The translations under genes were made by a program, and so were the position numbers. The notes under the pieces were generated by a model that made no database searches, was not told the DNA's origin, and saw only the letters and a list, made by a program, of their open reading frames with translations. Shown one piece after another: positions 39,301 through 54,300 of a DNA stretch of 64,000 nucleotides (positions are counted from its first letter, which is position 1; each line of letters begins with the position of its first letter). This stretch comes from Gordionus sp. m RMFG-2023 (lineage: Eukaryota; Nematomorpha; Gordioida; Chordodea; Parachordodidae): positions 25,096,508 to 25,160,507 of the forward strand of contig NC_088776.1 in NCBI RefSeq assembly GCF_954871325.1, given 5' to 3'.

Positions 39301-42300
39301 CAAAATTTCAATTTAGATTATACAATGAAATATATACTTTGGTTAATCTCATATAATTGTAAAACTGTTCAGGATTGTTTATAAGTTTTGGGAATAGTAC
39401 TGAGAACTCTCCTTCCTCTCTTTTCCAACATTCAGATTATTTTTTCTCCTTTTCATATAAGGATATAACAGGAATAATTTTAAAGTTGTATAGATACCTC
39501 GTTTTTTAAAAAATAAAAATATGCTTGTCGCAACTACAATTAATGCTATGTCGCTTACGACACATCAGCTGCTCTGTCGTTTAATGCGACAAATGTGGCG
39601 GGAATGTCGTGTCGCGTCGCAAAAGCTCACTATGAATAGTCATTTTACATATATTTGTATTTTGTCGTGTCGCTGTCGCTCTCTACTGTGAATGCACCCT
39701 AACTTTTGTGTCACGGTTTTATATTTTATTATTATTTTTATATAAATAATTACTAAAAATGTCAATATAATAAAGGGTGATCCTTTTAATCAAAGTATTT
39801 CACTTATATTTAATAAAAACAAACTTATAAATTAATGTATTTTTATTTTCACAAATCCAGATATAAAAATAATTAAATATAAAACTAACATACCCACCTT
39901 TAACAGGTCACGACCATGCACACAATATATATAATATATAATTTCACAGATGCATGTATATGTTTATTATACACGCTAATATATCAAATATCCAAAATGT
40001 ATCAAAAAAAAATTCATGTAAATATCAAATTGCTGAAAATAAGCGCTATATAAATATTCTAATCCAAAAGGGACAGAAATACTTGTGTAAATGCCTAAAT
40101 GTTGATCGAAAGCGTTATAAAAAACATTTCACCCCAAAAGAAAACTAACATATATATTTTGTCAGTCTTCCAGGATTTTAACGGATTATCCATATTATTT
40201 TTCTTTTTATGAATAATTACATTGAGTAGAGAGGTCCTTTTTTGAATTATGTTGATCTGAATGTATAATAGCCGACAGTCAATAAGTGGTATGTCGTTTT
40301 CATACATTTTAAAATAAATATTTGGTCTTAAATCTACAAATTTACTAAAATTTACTTTTATATCAACAATATAGTTTAATTTAAGAATATAATTTTTTAG
40401 GATTGTATGAAATTAGCCTTTTCTTCAATTGCTTTTCTCCTTTAACCTTTATTGATAAAGGTTCTTATCAATTTTTGTAACGTTTTTTCTATCAACATTT
40501 TTCCTCTAACACAAGTGTTTCATAGGTCCATTTTTGGATAGAGTATTATTATATAACGCCTATGTTCAACATTTGATACTTACATGAATTTATTTACATA
40601 AATATTTATATAGGTCACTTTTGGGATTAAATAATTTTTATAACGCTTTTTATCAACATTTTTACATTTACAAAAGTATTTCATAGGTCCCTTTTGGGAT
40701 AGAATGTTTTATATAGCGCTTACGTTCATCAATTTGATATCATTGAATTTTTTTTTGAATAATTTGGTGTGTTTATGCTCGTAGCCTGGGTAAGCATGCC
40801 ACAGTTTTCTATTTTATTATTCATTTAATTTATTTTGTTATTCACATTTTAAAAAAAACATGCTCATTAGATATCTAAAGTTGAAAAAATATTTTCTAAG
40901 AAAAATTGGCGCTAATATATGTTTATTTTAATGAACACCAGAATTCGAAAGGTTTTTTAAGTTGGCTCGACATATCCCTAGGCAAAATAGTGTCTCATTT
41001 ATACACAGGTTTAGGTCGCTTGAACGTTGTTTGTCAAAATCCTCAGAACGCCATAATTTGTGTCGGTAGCTCCAATGGATGTGTTTCAATGTGGTCGCCT
41101 AATTGCGCATCTTCTAACTCAGAAACCTGTGCCAAACCCTTGGCCAAAATTTTGTGTCATAGGTGCCCGATTAAAAGTGTCGCCATAGACTCCAAGGGAA
41201 TGTAAATAAAATTAATTTTTTTCAATTTCATCTCTTTATGGCATTTAAATGTTAACATTATAATTGTTGGGCAATTAAATTCGTAATTTATTGCTAGTTA
41301 GGATGGTAATCAGGTAGAAATGTCTCCAATAAGACCCCGGATATAAATACCCCTATCCTATTTTTAAAAAAAATATTTAAAATATTATTTATTTTTAAGT
41401 AGATAATCAAATTTAAAAAAATACTTTGGTAGGAAGATAACGAACTATAAAAGCCTGATATTGGTTTAGAATCTATATTAATTGCAAGGGTCGGAAATAT
41501 ATTGATAAAATCGTTTTTCTTTAGTTAAAGTAAAGTAATAGGCTATAAATATATTATGGTTAGTATAGCACAGGGTTGTAGTATAGCACATGGTTGTGCA
41601 TTTGACCGGTCATATAAGATTCGGTCAATTGACCGTTATTTGACCCGTAAAATATGGTCAAATACTGTAAAATATGATCAAATTCAAATAAATATTTTTT
41701 ATTGCAATATTAATTCTATTTTATATATAATTGTAAAAAATGTATGTATATTAAATTATTTTCTAAATTCTATAATTAATGCTTCGCTCTCCATGGCAGA
41801 ACCTTGTTCTAATTTATAATCAATCTTATCATTTTCTTTAACATTTTTTAATCAATCTTAGGTTATGATATACTCCTACCAATTTTCTGGTTGTCGAGAT
41901 CTTCAATCGGATTTCTTAGACACTTCTCTTAATATTCAATGTGAACAAAGCCCATTCCAACAACTTGAGCCCGAAATCTGATTGTTTTTTATGAAAGTTA
42001 CTGCTTTCCACGTATTTTGGCTATTAAATACGCCGCGTTTACTTCTGAAATTTATGATATCACTTAAAATATTTTGATGATTATCTCTTTATGAAACGAC
42101 TAATTTTTATGTTATGTCATATGCTTCATCAAACTCTAGTAAGATGCTCCCCTTATATTGGGGATCAATAATCAGCAGTGCAGTGTGAGCACATGTATTT
42201 GTATTGTTTTCTTTTTCAAACTTATCTTAAATATTTTTTTCTTTAGGTTGGTAAGTTATAAAATCATGGACATGATTGTATTATGTGCTTTCTAAATTAA

Positions 42301-45300
42301 GCATCTCGTTTTTTACATGAACTAAGGTCAATAAGATAGCTAAATGTTTTTATGAATAGTTTAAAATTTTAAATTTTTTGTCCAAAATATCATTTAATAT
42401 ATTATTGGACAAATATCCAACTTCTTCCACAGCTGCTTTCAGAGCTTCCTTGCATATTTGTATTTGCTCATTACATTTTATTGATGATGCCCATCTTTTG
42501 TTTGGATAATTGTATATAATGTAATATAAATTGGAAATTAGTAATTTTCTCAAACCTGCTTAAGTAAAATTATTATATTTATTTATATATTTAGATCCAA
42601 TCAAATTAATAATGAGAAAAATTCTTAATATTTTAATATGAAAATTTTGTATTTATTTATAAAATTATAATTAAATCGATGCCTTAATGATACAAATATA
42701 TTTTAAAATAATTTTTAAATAAATTAGATTGACATATACTTTAAATATATATTAATTCATTAAATAAATATAGTTATTATTCATCAATAACATTTTAGAG
42801 TATTTGACCGTATTTGACCAGGTCAAATACTCCTTCTGTCAATTGACCGAATTTGACCAGTCAATTGACCGACTTGCCAACCCTGGTATAGCACATAACT
42901 TTTTAAGTCAATATGTGTTTTAAAAAAACACTTAAAATTATTTAGGAAGAATTCCATTACTATTTTTTTTTAATCTTAACTTTTTATCAGGATTGGAAAT
43001 TAAAAAGTTTTACACTTTTATTTTAATTTGTAATTTTTCTTTTTGTTACTTATGAAAATTGGTATATGCTTTTTTAAAAATTTTTATTCTTGGTTTATTT
43101 TTTAGCTTTGGATTAACCAAAAAAGTTCTCCTTTAAAGCCCATGTAAATATCTGCTATTTTCGTTTCAACAAATTCGATTATTTTTTAACATACTTTTCT
43201 ATTTGTACAGTAAAAGTGTTTGTAATTAAAAAAAATTGATTTCAAATTTGGACTACATTTTTATAACCCTATTTTAAAATTAAAAAAAAATTTGTCCTGA
43301 TTTTATGTAGAAATTTTGTTCAAGGATTATCTACCTTCTTTTTTTCTGGGAAATTTATTTCCAGCAATCAACTAAAAAAAAAAGTCATTATTTCAAATAT
43401 TTTATTTCACTCTATAGACGGCTGAGGGGATAGGTTTTATATTAAGAGTTGCTTCATCTAAAGACTCATTAAAGATCGGCCTATTTTATAATATTCAAAA
43501 TCAGGATTGCTACAAATCAATACCACCTTAATGCCAAATATTTTAATCAGGAATCGCTCTATAAATTAGGTTGGTATCTAACTTTACTTTCTAGAAATTG
43601 CCTATTATATGAAGTGGGGGGGGGGGGGTAGGAATAAAAAAAATTAAGTAATGCACGATTTCTTTTTATTAATTTAATTTTTGTGAATTGATTTTTCGAT
43701 TAAAAAGGTACATGGCTACATGTGACATCGATAAGAATCTGCATCTATGGGATTTGAGAAATTACAAAATATTAGATGCCTTCAGATTAACCGGTTGCGC
43801 AAATCGCTTGGCTTTTAGTCAAAATCAACATTTAGCTCTTTCAATAGGTTCCAGAATCGAAGTATTGAATTTTTTTTTACATATTTTAACTGGTAACATA
43901 ATATATATGTAAATTGTATAATTTGCAATAAATGATACCATCCATGATAGGATATAAATCATTCTAAAATTTTGGTTAATCACTTTAAAAATATTTGTTA
44001 ACATTTATTTTACATGCATATCCCAATAAATTTGCATAATATTAGAGAAATATAATATATATATATATATCGTATTTGGATATGTAAAAAAGAAAGAAAG
44101 ATATATATTGTGGATATGGATGGGGATTCGAAATCTCTAGAGTTTAAATAATTTATTAAGATTGATTTTTTATTTTGAAAAATCTAGTTTGACCGGAAAT
44201 GTATATCAGCATGCGTAGAGTACCCAAACCAAATTTCAGACAATTTTGCCATGAATTTTTTAATTGGATAATTTGAAAAAAATATATACAATCCTTCATG
44301 GCGAAAATTGTCTGAAATTTAACATGCTGGAATACATTTCCATTAAAATCAGATTTTAAAAATGTAAAAGTAACCCTCAAGTAAATGGCTTAAAATTGAG
44401 GAATTCCATATCCCATTACGACATATATATTCTTTTTATATAAAATGAGTGTTCTCAAAATTTCATATTTTTAAAACCTTCTTTCTATCTTAAATAAAAT
44501 AATTTACAACTAGATTTATAAGGACTCTTGCAGCCGTATCCAAGAAGAGGGTACATCTCCGTACATGCTATATGACGTTAATAGTCGAAGCACCATAACT
44601 GATCTCCAATTCTGTCCTTTCGAAGATGTCCTGGGAATTGGACATTCAACGGGATTCACCAGTATCATAGTTCCAGGTTATTTCAATCATTTAAACCCCA
44701 ACAAAAAAAATATTATGTTAATTTATTATTTATTTTGTCTAATTCATCGCTCGATTCCTATTTTTTTACGAGAAAACGATTTAACAAAACATCCCTTTTG
44801 TAACAATTATTTTTAAAAATATAAATGGGGGGATGACTTTAAGGATAGATTATGATTCCAACTCAATTTCGACTAAAAATCGTTTAAGAACTATAAATAT
44901 GTTAAATGATTATTGATTAGCAAATTTATTTTAATATTTTTTAAATAAAATTTTATCGATTATCTTTTTATATACTCATCACATTGTGGATAGGATCGGG
45001 AGAAGCAAATTTTGATTCGTTCGAAGCGAATCCTTATCAAACCAAATCTCAAAGGAAAGAAGCGGAAGTTAAGGCTTTGCTAGGAAAGGTAATGCAACAA
45101 TGGTTATTAATTTATTTATTTTTTCATTAAAACGCACAACTTTATTTTTAAGTATTTTAATATATAAATTAGATTTTAATATAAGTATAAATAATTAAAT
45201 TAGGTCTATAAAAATAAAATATTTTAAATTTCAAAAACGAAAAAATTTGGGGTTTTATCCAGTTACTAACTACCAATTCTAATTAAATTCCATTAAATTT

Positions 45301-48300
45301 GTTCTTAAATTGATTGATCTTTTTATTTTTCTTGTTGAAACCTGGTAACTAGTATTTATGAAGATTTTGGAAACGTTATCAATAATATTAGTTGAGAGTA
45401 AACGCTATAAATGGGCGAGTTATAATGTATATTATATGTGTACAATGTATTCCCATTATATTGATAAAAAAATTAAATATTGATATTTTTAATAATAAAA
45501 TAAATAAAAGATTCAACCAGAATTAATCTCCTTAGACGCTGGTAACATTAATAAAGTAAATGTGATCACTCTTCAAGAAAAATTGGAACAAAGAAACAAA
45601 ATATTGGTATATATTTTTTGATCTTTATATCATATTAATACATAAAGCACATAATGGCTAAACACTTTTTATTAACCTTTAATTTATATAAAAAACAATG
45701 AAAACTATATTTAAACCTAATTTTACACTTAAAAATAGAGGTAAATGACATTTATGTAAAGGCCTGATGCGGGCCAAAGTTACTAAACATAAGATTACAA
45801 GGGCAATATTAATATGCGAGCTATTAATAGGAGACCTTTGTGGGCCTAAATCTTGCTCAGGCCCGACCCAGGCCACAGTCAAAATTTTATAGGCCTGGCC
45901 CATATTTAATATTTAAAAATTTCTGAAGCCTGGCCCGTGCCCATAATAAGTTTCAAAAATTTTGCCCAAGCCTATATTTAAAAAGTAATTTATGGTAGAA
46001 AATAAACAATATTTTAGTGTATGCAATTATTTTGTTTGCGATACTAAAATTTAATATTATTAGAAGAAAAAAATTGCAATATTTTTTTAAATTAGCAATT
46101 GTTTTTAAAGCTAAATTTTAATGAAAAAATTTACGTTAAAATAATTTTTCAAAAACTCAGGCCCGCTGGAAAATATGATGTTAGTGAGCCGGCCTGACCC
46201 ATGAAGGTCTGTGACTATAATTTTATTAAAAATTAAATTACCATCAATTCTATATTAAATTTTTTTTACAAAATCTTTTCTAAAATAAGGAACTAATAAA
46301 GAAATTCTTAACAAAAATTTTATGATTCCTAATTTTTTGCTATTTGATGTCAAAGTCAATTTGAAAATGGCGTTTTCAATCCGATTCCTTCACGTTCTGA
46401 CCAACTTCCTTTTTTAAAATTTGTTTTGCTCATAGCTGAACACTAAATTAAATTCCAAATGTTACCTATTTATCAACTCTTTAATTCCTGAGACGAAGTA
46501 GGCTATTAAACTTGCTAAAGTTGAAAACTAAAATATCTTAATAGAGATTTTTAAAATAATAGATATTTAACCCTTCAACTATTTTAGGTTGTAGATTTTT
46601 TATAAAAGAAAATAAAAAAATTTATTATCGCATATTGACTATTGTTGTTGAACTCGATTTGATTTTTAAAAACGGCGAACTTAATATTTTATCCAGAAAA
46701 GTATTACGCAAGCCCGAAAATTTTATTAACGAAATCTCGAGACTTACAAAATATTTTTATATATAAAATATTGAGTAAGCCGTTTTTAAAAATCAACTCA
46801 AATCGGGCCGTTTAATAACACTAATTTACATATTTTTAAATAGCAATATTGGTGAAATATGACATCATTTTTTTAACTTCAAAAATGATTTTTTTGATTT
46901 AAATCCATTTTTGGTGAAATTTTAAATGAAACACTACTTTTAAAAGTAGCGCGCTACCGCTATCACTATTTGTCAACGCTATCGCTACCTATCAAAAAAA
47001 AGTAGCGCGTTATTAGTTACTATTCTTTAAAATAGTTTTGGCTACTTTTTAAGCTATTTTTTATAAAAAAAATTTAGAAATAAATTTGTTTTATTTTTTG
47101 TAATTGTATAGTAAATATACATAAAAATCAACATTTATAAATATTTAAATATAGTTAATTTTGATTATAAAAAAATTTATGTAATAAAATAAGTATTTAT
47201 GGTAATATTCATTTTTTATTTATTTTGTTGCATTTTAATAAAATCATTTCAATATTATCATCCCCAAGTCTAGAGCGACGATCAGAAAGTATAAGCTTCG
47301 CCTTACTAGATAATCTCTCAACACTAGCACTTGAGGACAAGGCAGTATTTAATTTTATATACATATTTTTAATATAAGAAAGATTAATACTCAAAATACT
47401 CATTTGAGTATTTTTAGATTTAAAAAACGCGTTGATAAAATTTTCTATTATATTATCTTTTATTTCAAAAAACTATCAGTGGAAATTACTTTTGTGGTTG
47501 TAACTAGGCCATCTTTGTTTGGTATGAGACCATTCAACTTATTGTATGTCTGGCATCCCATTATCTTTTTGAGAGCTCATGCTACAGATCTTATTTTTAA
47601 AGTCCTAGCCAATGGCCTGTTATTCCCATATACGCTCTAAAAACATTTAATCAGATCAATTTATAAATATAAATAAGTTACCTTTTATTATGTGTCCTAT
47701 CTGCAGTGGTACATATATATGATATTTCTGACAACTCTACTATTAGAGCATCTTTCATAACTTTAGAGTTATCTGCTATCTTATTCATTAGTGTCTGGCT
47801 ACATAAAATTGTTGTACCAGGGGATTGAGTTTTAATCATTATGGTAAATGATGGATTATCAACCAAGGACATTGGTCGAACTGTATCAATTATAAAATCA
47901 ACAATCAGCTAGTTTCTGAGAAATATTGGCCTTTGCATTATTAATCAATTTGGTTTGAATTGAATTAGTCTTTTTGGATGTAGAGTCGCCTATACCAAAA
48001 TTATTGAGATGTTTTTCTATCTTCTTATAACTATTGGCATGAACATTCTTATAAAATAAATACTATTAGAATTTAAAAATGATCATTTACCTTTAGGTGT
48101 TAGTTGAGGTTATAGTTACTGTATTGATTTGAGGAAATATTTTTTTTACATTTTTAAACAAAATAAATTTAAAGCCAGTTTTGGTTTTTATATTAATTTA
48201 AAAATTTTTTTCAAATTTAGGAAATGGGAAATTTGTATTATTGCTATTAAGAACATTTTCTTCCCTGGTATCTTCCATTTCATTAATATTGTATCGTGGC

Positions 48301-51300
48301 ATACACTGGGGAGACATCCTACATTTAAGTGGGCACTCCACTACCCTATAGAGAGCGTCTCCAATGCAGTGAATTTTCATCCACTCTTTGTCAGTGATTT
48401 ACCCTACTGTCAGGACTCGTTTAATTTAAGGACTGACGGTACCTCTTGTGGATAATCTAGGATCCACTAATTGAAGGGCCCGTTTAATTTAAGAGCACTG
48501 ACGGTACCTCTTGTGGATAAGCCAGGATCCACTGATTGACACTAATTTACATAGATTATTGGTAAGAATAGAGAAATAAGAAAATATATAATTAATAAAT
48601 AGTGTGCTTATCTTTCTAGAGAATTTGTTATAATAGATTAGTGAATTTTTGATGGTGATCACTATTTATAGGTTTTAAAATGATTATATGTATCCATACT
48701 GATTAAATAATTGTAACAAATCATTAGATGGTAAATCTAGAAATAAAATTAATAAATGATTATAAAAAATTTAAATAGTTATTCTTTGAATATTCGCATG
48801 GTGTATCAGTGCATTTAATCATTAATAGTTTCTTATATTAAATACTAATCTTATTGTTTTCGCAGACAATATTTTTCCCGATAAAATTTGACATGAGAAG
48901 ACATAAATATACTATCTCGCCATTTCATTAATATCATCGTCTGACTCACTCAACGATTTGGATATCCATAGGCGATGACATTTTAAATTATTTACACGTG
49001 ATTTTACAAATTTAAAATATAAATTACAAATTTAAAATATATTTCAATTTTTAAATTAAAAATAAATCATAAAAATTATAATTAATTTTGATATTATATT
49101 TATATTTTCATGTTTATAGTTACATTCATTTACTTTCAAAAAAAGGAGCACGCTAAAAATTAAATAATTACAAAAAAAGGTAGCGCGCTACAAGTAGCTC
49201 GCTATTTTAACAACTCTGCCGAATATATAGTAGGGTATTATATTTTACAATCGGTTATGAATAAAAAAATATCTAAAATTAACAAAAAATAAAATTCTAT
49301 CTAAAATTAGCAAAAAAAATCATATCTATAAAAAATTTCAGGGGACTCTAAAGTTTTCACGGAAATTGCATTACTGCTATGAGAAGTGATCCAGGATGAC
49401 ATTTATCTTGTTATAAAAAATGTAAATTATACTCAACTACAAATTTTTCTTCCCCATTTATTGTTCATTACTCGTGTGATTAAAGATAAAATTTTTGTTC
49501 TGGGTTCACAGGCATCTTAACATTTTTATAATCTAATTAATTTATATTCAAAAGAAAATATTTTCAAGCATTAACCATCCCATCAGGCATTACATTTAAT
49601 TAAAAAAATTTATATTACCGAAGTACAAATATTTGTTTCCTCCTATACTTCAAAAATATGAAGAAAAATTGTAATCGATACTTGCGAATATAGTCAATCT
49701 TAAATTCGACCAAAATAGCTGACTACAAACAACCCTTCCATCAAAATCAGGCCTACTTGGCTATCAACATTACCCCTTTCAATAGCTGCTTTTATTTCCT
49801 CATAATTACTAATCTAAAATCTCATTCATAAATTATTTAAACCATTTGAGGACTTCATGTTAAACAATGCTTTGTCAAACTGGTCTACTTTGGAGCAATT
49901 TTTCCACTCTTTAATTTACAAAATGATTGGGATGTTGCTGCGATGTCACCCTCCGTTCTACCTTCGAGCAACGACACAGCAGTGTACTATTTTTCGTATA
50001 TTGGTAAAGGATAAATCGCCACGAATAATTAAGCTTATCCAAGTATGTAAAATAAATATCTTTTGACAAATATAGAATTTAGATATGCTTTGGCTTTCAG
50101 GCTAGGCTTAGACATATATCTACCTTACAACTGTAAAAAATGTGGAATAATGATTGTTTCTAAGGCTAACATCCACTCCCTTGTCTCGTAAACAGATACA
50201 AATATGTAAGGCATAAAAGAATTAATCCAAAATTCATTATTCAAATCTGATGATCCTTCACACCTCGAACCACGAGATACTTCCATTATTAATAACTCTT
50301 AGCCTGAGCATACATTAACCCCCTGGAATATGGGGAAACACTTATACTGGGACTTTACATATATAGACATTTTCGCCCCATCTAAATTACGATCCAAAAA
50401 ATATTCTATCTAGCCGACAACAATATATTTATACCCATCTTAATATCAGTTTCTCATTTGGGAAAGAGGAAATCCTTAATATAGCAAATTAGCAAAAAGA
50501 GCCTAAAACAACAATCTAGGGCTTATTTGATCAAACAAAAAATCAGCTTTTAAATTTTATGTTACTTTTTAAAATTTTTTAAATATACATGGCCGTCACC
50601 AGAGGAGGATGACTATTTCTAAATTTCTTTAAATATATTTAATGTTATTTTTTAAAAAATATTTTTATATTTTATTTCTATATATGTTATTTTATACATA
50701 GCTTACATGTTATTTTCAATAATTTTATATAATATCGATTATTAAATTAACAAAACATAATATTTAAAAAAAATACACCGTGAATCGAACTTGTAATATT
50801 TTATTAAGGTTTTTTATTTATTTGTAAATATATTTGAATAAACTTGAGCGTATTGTTACGTTCACTTGACTTGGTTGAAAGGAATGGCTAATACAATTTA
50901 AAAAATCATATTTCATATAAAAAAGCCCAGTGGTTCCTTTGAATAAACCGAATATAAAATTCAATCCTTTCACATGGCTCAGGCTTTGAGCAAGCCAATT
51001 TCCGAAACTAAATTCAGGAGATGTAAAATAAAAAAATATTTTAAAATATATTCAATCATTGGAAAAACGCAACTAAAGAGATAGCGATTTTACCTAATTT
51101 GTAATTTGTTTTATTTCTCTGTTTATTTACATTTCAAGTTTTCTTTCGAGTTAAATTTAAATCATAGTAACGTTTATCACTTAGTAGAGGGCGGAATTAT
51201 AAAAGCGCCGTAACTTGATTTGATGTTGGAATTCCTAATATAAGATTTAAAATTTTATTTATTTTTTTGCAGAGTTTAAAACCAAGGAAAATTGATATAA

Positions 51301-54300
51301 GAATCAAGAAACGAAAATTCAAGAAAGCTACTTCTGCTCGCAAAGTTGCCGCCAGGAAGCAAGAAATTCTCTCAGAAAAAACTAAAGTATTATATTAATA
51401 ATATATTAATTTGATTATATTCTATAATCCAAATTAAATTAAGCTTCTTTTTTTTTATCAAAATAGATCTTTATAGCTACGGGTGAATTTTAGTTTAAGC
51501 TTAATAAATTTGAACCAAATCGAATCTTCATCCTTAAACGACTAAAATTAAAATTTAAATATACTACACAGAGTCGAATAGTTAGACAAAAAAATTTTTT
51601 AAAGTCAAAAATTTTTAAAATAAAAGATTATTTACAAAATAATTTATATCATATATTTGTCTCTAATATTTTGTTATTTTTTTGATTCGATTATGGTATG
51701 AATACTCCTATAAATTAAAATGGCGAATCCTGAAAGATCAAGGTATTTCTTTCTGGAAAGTTGAGGATTTAGTGGGCAATAATAAATTGAAAATAAGGTA
51801 TGCCCCACATCTAGCAGATTATATTTTTTTAGGACATATATTGCAAATATAAATGTATAAAATTTTAGTCAAAAAGATTTTTTATTGTGCGCATAAATAC
51901 AATTTTTTATACTTATATAGTATTTATAAATATTTAAATTATTTGTTACTAAAGGTACTAAATGTATACTACATTTTTATAAACATAAGGAATAATTTTG
52001 GAATAACCTCTCATCAAAATAATGGTAATTTCTGATTCACACCTCATGAGATAGGCATAGATTCATCTATCATAAAATAAAGGAGAAAATTTTGATTCAC
52101 CGGTCATTCTTGACGGGTTATCTGCTTAATTGATAATAATTTGTATATTTTGGCAATTTTTTGATTTGTAAAAAATTTTTTTTAATTGAGTTATAAATGT
52201 TTAAGCCTATATTATCCTTTATATATGATATATAGTTTTTGGTCATATAACGTCTTTTTTAAACACATGGTGCCATTTTTCAATATTATATAAATGCGTA
52301 AGGATACTATATTTTTGTAAAAAGATACTAAGTATTTTAAAAAGATACTAAGTATTTTAAAAAGATACTAAGTATTTTAAAAAGGGCAATGATTAAGAAA
52401 GCTACAAAATTTAATTAAAATAATCCTTCTAATATTAAAAAATAATAAAGTTTGACTGGAATTTTTTTTGGCTAACTACTTGACTGGGTAATTTGGAATC
52501 ATAACATGATAAATGATTCATTCTGATATCAATATTTATATTATATAAATTATGTAAGTTCTCTTATTCAGTTTGATTTTATATGAAAAAGTTCGTTCAT
52601 AGTGCCCTTTTTTACTATTACTAAAATCTGATTTTGCCGGAAGTATTCCAACACGTATAGCGTATGAGTACTCGGACAATTTTGTCATGAACATTGAACT
52701 ACTCTTAATTTCTATTAATGTTTGATATATAGATTTTTCATATAAATTAAGAAATACGCGTAATTTCAGGCAAAAATGCTTTAAATTCATAGGGAATTTG
52801 TACTAAAAACCTATCCACATTTCCCAGCCTATTTAACACGGTCGTGAAGGTTAAAAATGTTAAATGGATGGGCAAGCAGATAAATTTTTGTTTTTGTTAT
52901 TTTAAAATAAATAGGAATCATTATCAAAATATGAACGAAAACTGTTTATTAGTATTTTTTATTTCTTTAACATAATAATTTTTTATATCTCCTCGCTTGC
53001 CTTGCACATGCTTAATCAAAAATAAGTGCGCCCTTTATATTTTATTTCAATTTATTAATTTATCAAATTATTTAAAAATGAATAAAAAAAAATATAATTA
53101 AAAAGCAACGATTACAAATTAATTGAAAACCTATAATTTGTCATAAATATTTTATCACTATATTTGATTTGATAATTTTAAATTCATTATTTATATCCTT
53201 TATTGTATTAGAAATTTATATGCTTATTTTTTATCATTTATCCAATCATAAAACTATATGATAATGAATAAAATGCTTAGCAGCTGTTGGACAAAAAATT
53301 ATTTTATTTTTCGTTAATTTTTAATTTTATGAGTGACAGCTTAGGTATTTTTTCAAAACCAAAGGCAGGTCAGACTAAAAAATTTACAACAATGGACGGG
53401 TTTATATTTTTTCCAAAACCATGGTCCGGCTAGTTTTAAATATGGGCGTTCGGGTTGGTTAAAAATTTAATACATGCTGGGCGGGCTTGTTGGCTAAAAA
53501 TCCGCCCAATGCAAACTTCTAGAAGGTACTCTACACGTGCTGAAATTTTAACGGTCAAATCGGATTTTAAATTTAAAAATAGTTTTCAGTAATTATTTAA
53601 AGTAAAAAATTCTGAATCCTCATAGTATCAATATCTAAATACATATATATAAACAATTTGGAACTTAAACAATTTAGATAAACAAATTAAACCGTGACCT
53701 AAAAATAATTACGAACTGCCCCATTTTAAGTCCCGTTAATTTTGGACAGTATATCCTTCACCATTCATTAACCTAGCAGATTTATTAATTTTATTTATAA
53801 AGCGACTTAGAGATGTAGAATAAATATTTTATTGTCTAAAATAGTTATTTTTATCTTCGGCCTTTAGCAAATAAACGTTATATAATAAATGGATATATGT
53901 CTCCTTTTTATTAATTTAAGTGAATACAAGAATATAGAATACGATTAATTATTTTGGAATAGTTTAAAATAAAACAATTTTAATTTTTTAATATTTTTGA
54001 TAAAACTGTTATGATCATTTATGAGTTATGAAAAGTGAAATTACGAATATTCTGTTTATATTTTTATTGAAAATGATTTTATAAACGTTGGTAATATAAA
54101 AAAAATTTGACAAATACCATTTATTTTCAAAATTTAATCTAAATATTTTACTATTTATGCAAATATAGGATTTTTATGACGATTTGAGCCTATTAGACAT
54201 GATAGGAGGTGATACAATAGTGGCCGATAGGAGGAGCAAAATATATACGAATACTATCCAAAAATTTAATGCATTGGATTGTTTTAAACCTAAAAAAGCG

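Larger units (their letters stand above)
34038..39699. mobile_element. PIF/Harbinger elements, two head-to-head copies
   Basis: Outer TIRs GGGTGCATTCACAGTAGAG (34038) and its complement ending at 39699, flanked by the 3-bp TSD TAA (34035-34037, 39700-39702) typical of Harbinger. A third TIR at 37460 (after another TAA) starts a complete copy B (37460-39699); copy A (34038-37459) runs the other way. Each has a MADF-like gene; copy B also keeps a DDE transposase piece. Copy A contains an LTR-type fossil, copy B a hAT MITE in its TIR. Confidence 0.85.
46932..49218 (-). mobile_element. hAT-J element with transposase remnants
   Basis: Right end GTAGCGCGCTACAAGTAGCTCG...TTTTAACAACTCTG; left end degenerate (AAAAGTAGCGCGCTACC). 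Minus-strand transposase pieces at 47678-47872 and 47209-47403, plus about 47530-47640 ([17 protein letters not shown]). TSD not readable and left boundary approximate. A 64-bp unit (GACGGTACCTCTTGTGGATA, GGATCCACT) is duplicated at 48418-48540. Confidence 0.7.

Noticed and set aside
40906-40941. In-frame ATG and 12 codons before WDR46 exon 6
   Set aside because: They lie upstream of a good CACCAG acceptor; joining exon 5 at 40942 reproduces the conserved [15 protein letters not shown] spacing, so this is intron.
44156-44380. 74-residue minus-strand frame
   Set aside because: Covers the foldback element; the codons are a by-product of its inverted arms.
46240-46640. Possible gene in WDR46 intron 10
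   Set aside because: No open frame or motif beyond chance was found.
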